A stretch of 64,000 bases of DNA from Embiotoca jacksoni (taxonomy: Eukaryota > Chordata > Actinopteri > Embiotocidae). The stretch is taken from NCBI GenBank assembly GCA_022577435.1, contig JAKOON010000021.1, positions 9,014,199 through 9,078,198 on the forward strand, in the 5' to 3' direction. Positions 23,501-34,050 of the stretch are shown here, piece by piece; within the stretch, counting starts at the first letter, position 1, and the number at the start of each line of letters is the position of its first letter. The notes below the pieces were generated by a model. It had not been told where the DNA came from, ran no database searches, and saw only the letters and a program-made list of their open reading frames with translations. Position numbers and translations under genes: made by a program.

Positions 23501-25026
23501 CGGGTGTCTTTTATACAGGTAACGAGTTGAGACAGGTGTCTTTTATACAGGTAACGAGTTGAGACAGGTGTCTTTTATACAGGTAACGAGTTGAGGCGGG
23601 TGTCTTTTATACAGGTAACGAGTTGAGACGGTGTCTTTTATACAGGTAACGAGTTGAGACAGGTGTCTTTTATACAGGTAACGAGTTGAGGCGGGTGTCT
23701 TTTATACAGGTAACGAGTTGAGACGGTGTCTTTTATACAGGTAACGAGTTGAGACAGGTGTCTTTTATACAGGTAACGAGTTGAGGCGGGTGTCTTTTAT
23801 ACAGGTAACGAGTTGAGACGGGTGTCTTTTATACAGGTAACGAGTTGAGACAGGTGTCTTATACAGGTAACGAGTTGAGACGGGTGTCTTTTATACAGGT
23901 AACGAGTTGAGACAGGTGTCTTATACAGGTAACGAGTTGAGGCGGGTGTCTTTTATACAGGTAACGAGTTGAGGCGGGTGTCTTTTATACAGGTAACGAG
24001 TTGAGACGGGTGTCTTTTATACAGGTAACGAGTTGAGACGGGTGTCTTTTATACAGGTAACGAGTTGAGGCGGGTGTCTTTTATACAGATAACAAGTTGA
24101 GACAGGTGTCTTTTATACAGATAACAAGTTGAGACAGGTGTCTTATACAGGTAACGAGTTGAGGCGGGTGTCTTTTATACAGGTAACGAGTTGAGGCGGG
24201 TGTCTTTTATACAGGTAACGAGTTGAGACAGGTGTCTTTTATACAGGTAACGAGTTGAGGCGGGTGTCTTTTATACAGGTAACGAGTTGAGGCGGGTGTC
24301 TTTTATACAGGTAACGAGTTGAGACGGGTGTCTTTTATACAGGTAACGAGTTGAGGCGGGTGTCTTTTATACAGGTAACGAGTTGAGGCGGGTGTCTTTT
24401 ATACAGGTAACGAGTTGAGACAGGTGTCTTTTATTTTATATTCTGTCTCTCACTGTTAAAATAAACCTGCCATTACACTTACAGACCGTTCATTTCTTCG
24501 TCAGCGGGCAAACTTACAAAATCGGCAAAGGATCAAATAATAATTTCCTTCACTGTATCCGTGTTAAGCCAATATTGATTGATAAAATCAGAGAGACGAT
24601 ACGTCGGTCGGGCTCTGATTCGGACCAGTTCGACACGCGACACTGTTCACTTCCTCGCGACTCAACCGGTCCGCTCGGCCATCTCGCTTTCTGAAAACCT
24701 CGTCAACAACAGAGAGAGAAAGTGAGTCCGAGGGGTCGGTACTCACTCTGGCAGTGCTCGGAACATTCAGCCGTGTGTTTGCCACAGATGTCGGCACACC
24801 TCAAGCATTTCTTCAGCAGCACGTCGTAGAAGTGGCCAGGCAGAGCCTTGCACAGGGCGGACTCTGGGGTGGGAGAGGTGGACATTCAGAGTTTCACTAT
24901 TCTGGTGTTGCTGGTGCTCATCAAGTGTTTGTAATCTTTGGATGAACGAATGAATCACCTCCAAGGAGGAAAGTCGGGTGTTCCGAAATATTTTATATTT
25001 GTATTTTTTTATCCCCCTGGTCCTTA

Positions 25027-25082
<56 letters not shown>

Positions 25083-25200
25083 CACCGCAGTAAGTGGTGC
25101 ATCGGCTGACGACATGTGGTTGCCGACATACCACGTCGCAGTGCAGACACTTCTTGACCAAGCCATCCCAGAACAAATCGTCAAAGCAGTTTGTAGCCAT
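20293..25200 (-). CDS. tnfrsf13b: TACI, TNF receptor superfamily member 13B
   Basis: Receptor for BAFF/APRIL on B cells. Four exons on the - strand: 25200-25086, 24863-24747, 20908-20630 and 20516-20293 (735 nt, 244 residues); all junctions are GT-AG with phase 1 throughout. Residues 5-38 form a first TACI-type cysteine-rich domain (FWDGLVKKCLHCDVVC) and 43-76 a second (FYDVLLKKCLRCADICG). There is no signal peptide, which fits a type III membrane protein. A hydrophobic helix at about 105-131 is followed by a basic RRRK stop. The tail holds PTETCVCVHCFPD, like the ETCxxCFP segment of mammalian TACI. Two CRDs argue against BCMA and BAFF-R, which have one or less. The start ATG (25198-25200) is the only Met before CRD1, and a TAA lies in frame 5' of it. 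Human TACI has 293 residues. The gene is convergent with usp22. A candidate ATTAAA for it lies at 20035-20040, next to an A-run. Confidence 0.9.
20630..20908 (-). CDS. tnfrsf13b: tnfrsf13b exon 3: stalk, transmembrane helix, juxtamembrane
   Basis: 279 nt. A short stalk is followed by a 27-residue Leu/Ala/Ser-rich helix and RRRK. The cytoplasmic part continues to GRQSSK. The intron following it contains a G-run on the + strand (20586-20601). Confidence 0.86.
21355..24437. repeat. 32/30-bp minisatellite inside tnfrsf13b intron 2
   Basis: About 3.1 kb of head-to-tail units. The full unit is 32 bp; a common variant is 30 bp, lacking one TT in the T-run. That gives roughly 95-100 copies. Each unit has the words CAGGTGTC or CGGGTGTC, then TATACAGGTAACGAGTTGAG. 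Variant markers (GATAACAAG, GAATTGAAAC, AGGTTACG) recur, giving a higher-order period. It makes up most of the intron between the transmembrane and CRD2 exons. Confidence 0.97.
24747..24863 (-). CDS. tnfrsf13b: tnfrsf13b exon 2: second CRD
   Basis: 117 nt, encoding ESALCKALPGHFYDVLLKKC and the rest of CRD2. In human TACI the second CRD is the main ligand-binding one. The acceptor is CACCCCAG and the donor GTGAGTACC. Confidence 0.88.
25086..25200 (-). CDS. tnfrsf13b: tnfrsf13b exon 1: start and first CRD
   Basis: 115 nt, encoding MATNCFDDLFWDG through RCTTYC; six cysteines in the TACI-CRD spacing. The donor GTGAGTA is followed directly by a (CA/TG) array at 25031-25080. A very long (CA)n lies just upstream, at 25240-25336. 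Confidence 0.85.
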
Positions 25201-25227
25201 CGGCCTTGATGAGCCTTACACTGACAG

Positions 25228-25339
<112 letters not shown>

Positions 25340-25549
25340 TGATAAGAAGTGTCACGGCATGGATATGGCAGAATGGAAATACTGTTGTCCATTTTGAGCA
25401 CGTCATGTCACGTGTATGAGGAGGTTTTAATTTGACATTTTACGAGTCTGAACGAGTCGAAAAAGGTCAAATGAGTTCCTGTGTTTGTTGAAATAAGGGT
25501 GGTCACACTTCATAAACCAGATATACACACACCCTGCCCCATACTGTGC

Positions 25550-26265
25550 GGTCTACCTAGTACTAAACTATACGGAGTAAAACTATTCTGTACTATACTG
25601 TACCACACTGCACTACCATATACTACAGTAAAAGCAACTGTACCACGCTATGCTATATTCTGTATATAGTACATATATATATATATATAGTATAGATATA
25701 TTCTACTATACCACTACACTATTCTCTACTATACTGTATTTTTTCTAGACTGTACTATTTGGTACTATACAATTATGCACTACTCTGTACTGTACTACAC
25801 TGTTCTGTACTATACTGTAACATGCTATGATATACTATACAGCATAATGCTATAATATACTACAATATACTGTCCTGCATTATATAACACTATTCACTAC
25901 TTTAATATGCTTTCAGTTACAGCATTATACTATACTATACTGTATTGTACAGCACTATTATGTACTGTACTGTACTATGCTATACTGTTCTGTACTGTAC
26001 TGTATTGTACAAGACTCTTCTGTTCTATAGTAACACTGTGCAGCACTATAGTATAGATATATTTTACAATACCATCATATACTATTTCATACTATACTAT
26101 AAAGCATTATAGTACATCATATTTTACTATGATGTAGTATATTATATAATGCTGTGCTATTCTATATACTGTACTATATAGGGCCATGTTAGACTACATT
26201 ACACTGTACTCTAGTGCGCTGTACAGTACTATACAATTGACTATAATATATTATGGGATACTGCA
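25550..26265. repeat. Degenerate TACTATACTG-type repeat
   Basis: About 700 bp built from variations of TACTATACTGTACT with many substitutions, and no clean unit length. Probably an old expanded short tandem repeat. Confidence 0.85.
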
Positions 26266-27545
26266 TGATAGATCAGTTTTGCTTCGTAGTTCTGGTCATT
26301 ATTGGTTACAGAGAAGGAACGTATGATGTGTAAGCAATGTTTTAACTGTGCAAGATGACAGAAGCAAATTGTGAGGCTTTTTTTTTTTTTTAATTTATTT
26401 TTTTGGAGTCGTGTCTTTTCTGTCCAGAACCATCTCCTTCAGTGTTCGTATGTCTTTTGTAAGATCGGTTCTGGGAAAGCAGCTGAACGGGTCCGCCAGC
26501 GACATCCCGGCCCGGCCGCAGCGCGCACGTGTCCATCCTTTCAGAAAACAGGCCTTTTTGTTCTCAAACACAGTTTTTCTTTTGCTCTGTCGAGCGCGGA
26601 GTCAGCGAAGTGTGAAAGACACCCAGATCTGAAGCTCCTCCGCCCTGCGCTGCTCTCACTCACACAAACCTGAGTCACACCTCAGTGACCAGCACTCGCT
26701 GTCTTCTTTAGATAGAATATACAGAAAGTTCAGGCTGTAACGATCATTAAAAAAAAACCACACAAAAACAACAACACAATATGTGTTCGCAAGCCGCCGA
26801 TTTCCATCATAAAAGTGCTTATTTCCGTAGAAAGCGAGACCATTAAACAGCAGTATTCTCATCTCTCTGCGCTCATATCTCGTCTCCGATGTGTTTAAAT
26901 GTGACCTGAGAGTTCACGTCCGCTGTGTTCGGAGCGGAACAGTGTTTCTGGTGTCCAAAGAGCTCCAAGTGAGCCTTCAACCTCCCGCGTTTATCCCCTT
27001 CGTGCTCATTAGAAACGGCAGTAATGCTGAGTTAAGTAGGTTCACTGCCCCCCCCCCCACACCCCACCCCACCCCACCCCCACCTGCACCACTGACAGCA
27101 CACCATCCATGCTGCTGCTGCTGCTGCTGCTGCGGGCTCAAACACAATATTTGGAGAGATCACTTACCGGAGGATGAGATGAAGAAGCGGCGGGAGAGTT
27201 CTCGGTTTGAGGATGAGCGAGAGAGAGGCAGGCCTGTATTTCAGCATTGGAAGCTAATTTGGATATGAACTTGCTGTCTGATCCGGGATTTCCCCCCCTC
27301 GAGTGTGAGGAGGACCCCCACCCTCACCCCCACCCCACACACGCGCGCACAAACATGTATATACAAAGTAAAAGACCAGTATAGTGCCTGTGTAAGCAAT
27401 CCTTTCACTTTTAACTGCTTTGATAATGAAAAAAAAAAAAGAAAATGAAAACAAGATTTGAGTTGAACTGTTGAGAAGGACACTTGACTTTAAGCTTCAG
27501 TACGCACAGACTGCTTTAAAGTGGATGTGTTTCAGTGGTTGGCGG

Positions 27546-27550
<5 letters not shown>

Positions 27551-27590
<40 letters not shown>
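27551..27590. repeat. (ATT)n microsatellite
   Basis: About 13 copies of TTA/ATT in a T-rich context. Confidence 0.95.
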
Positions 27591-29159
27591 TGACATTCTC
27601 GATAATTTTAATAAAAAATAAATGTTTTTTTTTTTTCTACAAATTGACTAAAAATCTTTTTTTTTTTTTTTTAACATTTGTCAAAATGGATGTAATGATC
27701 ACATCCTGTTGAGTCCTGGTTTGGAACTTTACAGCCTGTAATGTAACGCGTTAGTGTGCCTTTAAGGGTTTTAGTGGATCATCAGGTTGAAGTGTCTTAA
27801 TGCAACAATCTGACAAAAACAGCAAACTATTTTACTCATTTGAACCGAAGCGGGTTCATTTTAAAGTATTGAACAATCCGTCACAAAGTTAAATCGGGCC
27901 CGAAGCTCCCATTTACCGTCACCACGCAATGAGTCAGTGCTGACAGGTATTAATACTGAGTGTGGCCGCCAGTTGTTTGACAGATATGACTGATTCTGCT
28001 TTCTCTACGTCAGTGTGAAACTATCAGGCATTTCCACACCGTGTTTTCACTCTCCAACGACCACCCAACATGAGTTCGGTTCTCAAATGAAGCTGGACCT
28101 GTCTGGCCACGTGGAGCTTCATCCGAAAACCGTAAGGAAATATTATCCTGAGCAGACATCATTAGAAATGTTCACTCGACCTACAAAGATTTAACCCCAC
28201 CCCCCCACCCCCCTCCTCCTCCCTTAAATCGTTTAAGTCCTACACAGATTTGTCTAAACTTCTTTATCAGTGTGGTTTCCTTTTTGTGTTTCCGGCACTC
28301 AAACAAAGTGGCAGCTCATGTTCTCCTTCACCTGTTGGCCGTCAGCCTCCTGGGAGTTTGTAAAGAAGTTGGTTTCGGTGCTCAGGTAGGTGATCGTGGA
28401 CACCTTTAGGTGACGGTTTCGTTTGGTTTTGGGAGGATCGTGTGTTTGAAGTGTGAAGATTTTTGTTTGTCTATATTGCAACAGAGCCTCAAATGTATAT
28501 GTTGTTCCTCTTCCCAGTGACCCCTGACTTTGATTTTGTTTATTTGGGTTCAATTGCTTAGTTTTTGTATTATGTTGACAGACATAGTTGTACTCCCACA
28601 GCCTCCAGTCCAGTACCCAAATGGCTTCTTCTTCTTTTTCTCGGGTAAAAGTGACTGTGCAGTAAAACCCATACAGTGAAAACTCACCAAAATTCGGCAT
28701 GTAGGTTGCAAATTGCTCCCACTAATCAGGTGCAAACAATGACACAAATTGACCAGAGGGTGGCGCTGTGACAATCAACTATACCTTTATGTGATGCAGT
28801 TATCTCAAAACCGGTTTGTTCTTACACTATCTGAATCCTTTGGATACTTGGTATATCATGTTTTCAAAGGGGTTAAGTTTGGTCAAACTGTGAGCCTGCA
28901 GTGACATCAAATCTTCTTTTAATGAGTACTGTACGCACAACCTTTTTCTATTTCTCCAAACGTTTGCTCAGAATTCACCAAAAATATTTGTGGGTACCCC
29001 CCCCCCCCCCCCCCCCCGACATCATCCGAATGTTACGTGAATTCTTTCATAGTTTTATCACCAACATTTTGACTGTTAGAAGTATTGTAAGTGTGGACAA
29101 CAAAAACTACTTCAGTTCCCCCAAATTGAATTGCCAATTATCTATGGGCAACTTAGATT

Positions 29160-31890
29160 AAGTTGGGATTAAGTCCTAGGTGGGGTGTGAAGACTTTACC
29201 TTTCTGCTGAGAGGCCACAGTGCTTACCACTGCACCACCAATCTGCTTGGAATCATCCATATGGCCTACAGAGTTGAATGTTTTTTTCAGGACGCCCTCT
29301 GCTTTCTGACAAAACTTTGGCTCAGTGCAAACCCATGGTCAATTCACAAGTCCGTCACTATTTGTTAAAATAACCCTGTTTGAAACGGTTGTTCTGGATT
29401 ATTCCGACCTTTTTAAGAAATTATGGGTGTCTGTCTAATAAAACGCTAAAATGCTTTTAATTTGAAATGATAAAGGAAGTGTTGAGTTGTTGTTGTTTTT
29501 TATTACAGCAGAACGCAATAACTTTGTGAGCGCAAATGGTGGCTACATATTCAATGGAGGCTCATTATGACTAATTGTAAACGTTCCATTTGTTTTTAGT
29601 GGCTCTCTTGCAAGACATATGCTTTACGTCCTCGAACACTCACAACATGTAGGCCAACGTGGATTTCAGTCGGATCCAGAAAACTTTGAACGTTTTATTT
29701 CCGCACTTGAAGAAAAGATATGGGGACGCGTCCGAATCCTTCAGGGGGGAGGAAAGAAAAAAAAATAAAAGCGTCTGTCTAACCCATTCTTTGTCTGGTC
29801 AATTACAAATTATCACCATCAAAAGGACAAGGTGGGATTTGAACAATCAATCCTGATGTTGCACATTTACCTGTTGAGTAACCCACATGTCAGCTGACTC
29901 ACCGGGAAGCTGCACCAGCAGAAAACAAACATGTTTGACTCTTTCTACCTGAGACTGAAGGTGAAGTGAATCCTGGGGGTTATGATTTAAAAACTGAAAA
30001 TGCACACACCAAAAGCCAACAACAAATAAAAAAAACTTAAAAAAGAAATAAAAGACTCATGCAACCCCCCCCCCCAAAAAAAAAAAAAAAAAACGAGTGT
30101 AAAACAAAAGCAATAAACTCAAATACGAACGATTCAAACACTTAAAACGAAACTAAAAAGCAATAAACATAAAAACAAATACAGACAAAAATTCAAAAAC
30201 TTTTGCAGCTTTCTGCAGCAGCATGGAAGTGGAGTGTGTTGAGCAGCTAGTTGGCACAAAGCTCGCCGGTTGATGTTAGCAGGTTAGCGGTCAGTTCATC
30301 AGCTCTCTGGTACAAACGGGCACAACAACGACATCAAAGAAATAACTTCATTCAAGTCACAGCAAAGAGGTACGGAAAACAATTATAAAAGAAGTAGACC
30401 TCAGAGTCTGTTGGTGATTTGTGAAGTGAGCAAATTATAATATACTATTTACCCAAATCTGTTAAACTCAGACCCTCATTAGAGTTCATTGGTCGGACAG
30501 GATACTTTTACTCTGTCACAGTCATTGAAGTACAGCCAGTAAGACTCCTGTCTATGGTGCAAAAGTTCAGAGGTTCACATCCAAAGTTGACCGTGAAGCT
30601 GCTTTTTAAAATCAGCTTTGTTGTTAATTTTTCTTTTGAAAAGATTCAACTTTTGCAGGAACTCCAAACTACTTGTAGTAAATATATTTCTATCTCACTC
30701 TTGTGTTTTTATGCTCTCAAAATAAAGCCAATATAAACAAAAATCATGAGCTGATTTATGGGTCGAAGCTGTAAGAATTACTTCTCCGTTTCCGTGTCAA
30801 AGAGGCCCAATGGTGAAGTAGTTAAGATGCTTGCCTTCTAAACAGCACTTCTCTTACGACAGCAATCCCAGGTTTAATGCCGGGGCTGCGCCAGCTCTTC
30901 TTGCGTACAACATTTATACAATAGCAACACATACTGTCTCAGAAAATGTGTTTGTTTTTATTTTTTTATTGAACCTTTTTCTAACTTTATGCGTTTTAAC
31001 CCTTGAGAACGCATTTGAAATAAGATTGCAGTCAGTAATTTAGAGGACAAACATCTCCACATCAAAAACATGCCATAAAACATTACACACTAATACAATT
31101 TTCACTTAGTGCTTTATTTGAACTAAAAATCGGTCCTGATCATAACCACTGAATATTTATTCAGTTTTGGTCAAATCCATATCCCTTCAATGTCTTATCT
31201 TGTCATGTGATCTTACTGTCACACGCTCTAAAAATGAAGCAAAGTTACAAGATCACCAGCCGACTTATAGGTAGAGGCTGTTCATTCCTGCATGCAGCGG
31301 ACCAGTCATATAACAGTATACAGTACATGCCTTTGTAAGAATAAGGAGTAGATCTCTGGTTCAATAGCAGGTTGGCCTGACCCATCTTACTTGTTGTTCC
31401 CCTTCTATTTTGTACGTGACTTTTCCTTCCATGCTTTCTTTTCCTGCTGACACGCAGCGTGAACTGTGTGTATGTGCACGCCTGTACTCTTTTGAACTCC
31501 GTTCAATACATTTCATCAGCCCCAAGTGGACTCGCAGGTTCTGGCACTTTGTTAAAATAACTTAAGCAAACAGGATGCACCTGATCACAGAAATAACCCT
31601 TTGAAATGAGAGATTGCAGTTTAGGATTTTTTTTAAATGAACTTGAGCAGGGCTCGAGCCCTTAACCTTCCAGCTACGAGGTGACGGTGCTAACCTCTGC
31701 ACCACCACGCCTTTGACATCGCCACAATACACCTGACGTCTTCAGAATGATATGTGCATTTTTTTTTTTGCACATGCGATATCTTTCCCTCAAGTTAATA
31801 TGCGCTCGTGCAAAAGCATGTCTCCCTGGGGTGCAGTCTGTGAGTCAACATCTCTGGAGACCAGAAGATCAATGGTTCAAATCCAGTTGT
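29160..31890. repeat. Cluster of degenerate tRNA-like (SINE-like) modules
   Basis: B-box-like words with nearby A-box-like text recur. Plus-oriented: AGAGGTTCACATCC (30580), CCCAGGTTTAATGCC (30868), CTCTGGTTCAATAGC (31355), ATGGTTCAAATCC (31872). Minus-oriented: near 29225, 29833 (GGATTTGAAC) and 31650-31715 (CTCGAGCCC and CACCACCACGCC). None folds convincingly as a complete tRNA by eye. Confidence 0.45.
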
Positions 31891-31987
31891 GCACAAATAC
31901 AGCAATGTGTGCATGTGGTTTACTTTTGTGTGCTTCTTGTCTTGATTGCATTCAATTTCCTTGGATCCTGATTATTGCTGCTTGTGG

Positions 31988-32042
<55 letters not shown>

Positions 32043-32468
32043 TTTTTTTTTGTGTGTGTTAAGTGCAGTTTAAAGTTACTTTTGTGTATTTTTTGAATGC
32101 AAAAAACAGTTTTGAGAGCAAGTTTCTAGCCCATTACTTCCAACTCTACTTGCAAACAAAAGTTTTTGACTCTCAGCCAGAGAGGTCTGATTATCGACTG
32201 AAACCTTTTGTGACACAAGCAAAATTCTCAAGTCTGAGACAAAAACCAACAAAACTGTGATCCAAATAACTTGATTCTCAGCTTATAAATTTTTAGATAC
32301 AAACTTGATTTTTAATTGCAGTGCAGGATATTTTCTCCCAAAACAGTTTTTTATACTTTCATTAAAAAGACACCGAACTACCTTTATTGCAGTACTTCTT
32401 GATAGTTTCCCAACCAGCGACCCTCGTTTTGTGTTTTTGAAAGCTTAATACCTAAATATATATACACA

Positions 32469-34050
32469 CAGTGATGTGAAAAAGTGTTTGCCCCCGTCCT
32501 GATTTCCAATTTTTTTTGCATGTCTGTCACACTTAAATGTTTCAGATCATCAAACAAATTTAAATATTAGTCAAAGATAACACAAGTAAACACAAAATGC
32601 AGTTTTTAAATGAAGGTTTTTATTATTAAGGTAGAAAAAAAAAAATCCAAACCCACATGGCCCTGTGTGAAAAAGTGTTTTCCCCTCCTGTTAAAACATA
32701 ACTTAACTGTGGTTTATCACACCCGAGTTCAATTTCTCGAGCCACACCCAGGCCTGATTACTGCCACACCTGTTCTCAATCCAGAAATCACTTCAATAGG
32801 ACCTGCCTGACAAAGTGAAGTTGACCAAAAGATCCTCAAAAGCTAGACATCATGTCGAGATCCAAAGAAATTCAGGAACAAATGAGAAAGAAAGTAATTG
32901 AGATATATCAGTCTGGAAAAGGTTCTAAAGCCATTTCTAAAGCTTTGGGACTCCAGAGAACCACAGTGAGAACCATTATCCACAAATGGAGAAAACATGG
33001 GACACCGGTGAACCTTCCCAGGAGTGGCCGGCCGACCAAAATTACCCCAAGAGAGCAGCGACGACTCATCCGAGAGGTCACAAAAGACCCACAACAACAT
33101 CCAAAGAACTGCAGGCCTCACTTGCCTCAGTTAAGGTCAGTGTTCATGACTCCACCAGAAGAAAGAGACTCGGCAGAAATGGCTGCATGGCAGAGTTCCA
33201 CGACCAAAACCACCGCTGAGCAAAAAGAACATTAAGGCTCGTCTCATTTTTGCCAGAAAACATCTTGATGATCCCCGAGACTTTTGGGAAAATACTTTTG
33301 GAAGGTGTGTGTCCCGTTACATCTGGCATAAAAGTAACACCGCATTTCAGAAGAAGAACATCATACCAACAGTAAAATATGGTGGTGGTAGTGTGATGGT
33401 CTGGGGCTGTTTTGCTGCTTCAGGACCTGGAAGACTTGCTGTGATAAATGGAACCATGAATTCTACCGTCTACCAAAACATCCTGAAGGAGAACGTCCGG
33501 CCGTCTGTTCGTGACCTCAAGCTGAAGTGAACTTGAGTTCTGCAGCAGGACAATGATCCAAAACACACCAGCAAGTCCACCTCTGAATGGATGAAGAAAA
33601 ACAAAATGAAGACTTTGGAGTGGCCTCGTCAAAGTCCTGACCTGAATCCTATTGAGATGCTGTGGCATGACCTTAAAAAGGAGGTTGGTGCTGGAAAACC
33701 CTCCAATGTGGCTGAATTACAACAACTCTGTAAAGATGAGTCGGCCAACATTCCTCCACAGCTGGAAAAGACTCATTGCAAGTTATCGCAAACGCTTGAT
33801 TGCAGTTGTTGCTGCTGAGGGTGGCCCAACCAGTTATTAGATTTAGGGGGCAAACACTTTTTCACACAGGGCCATGTGGGTTTGGATTGTTTTCTCCCTT
33901 AATAATAAAAACCTTCATTTAAAAACTGCATTTTGTGTTTACTTGTGTTTTCGTTGACTAATATTTAAATTTGTTTGATGATCTGAAACATTTAAGTGAC
34001 AGACATGCAAAAAAATAAATCAGGAAGGGGTAAACACTTTTTCACCCCAC
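32469..34050 (+). mobile_element. Tc1-like (Tc1/mariner) DNA transposon, decayed copy
   Basis: About 1.58 kb, bounded by terminal inverted repeats of roughly 200-220 bp (32471-32690 and 33846-34050). Each TIR holds two direct motifs of the type GTGAAAAAGTGTTTGCC, one outer and one inner: the IR/DR layout of fish Tc1 elements. It sits in TA-rich DNA with a (TA)n run at the right edge, as expected for TA-target insertion. The TIRs are well preserved, while the transposase inside is broken. Confidence 0.93.
32852..33838 (+). pseudogene. Tc1-like transposase, inactivated
   Basis: The N-terminal paired-like HTH is intact (MSRSKEIQEQMRKKVIEIYQ, RTTVRTIIHKWRKHG, then the GRPTK hook). Frame breaks follow near 33085-33090 and near 33220. 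A deletion near 33300 joins FWEN to GRCVSRYIW, removing the segment that normally carries the first catalytic Asp of the DDE triad. A stop occurs at 33528-33530. The second Asp (QQDNDPKHT) and the Glu (PDLNPIEMLW) regions are still visible in other frames. It cannot make active enzyme. Confidence 0.9.

Noticed and set aside
21355..24437. Regular direct repeats that could look like a CRISPR array
   Set aside because: Units are contiguous with no unique spacers, and the locus is a vertebrate intron; it is a minisatellite.
31860..31885. Possible tRNA gene at the ATGGTTCAAATCC word
   Set aside because: No full cloverleaf by eye: only a B-box-like part is present, so it is treated as a SINE-like relic.
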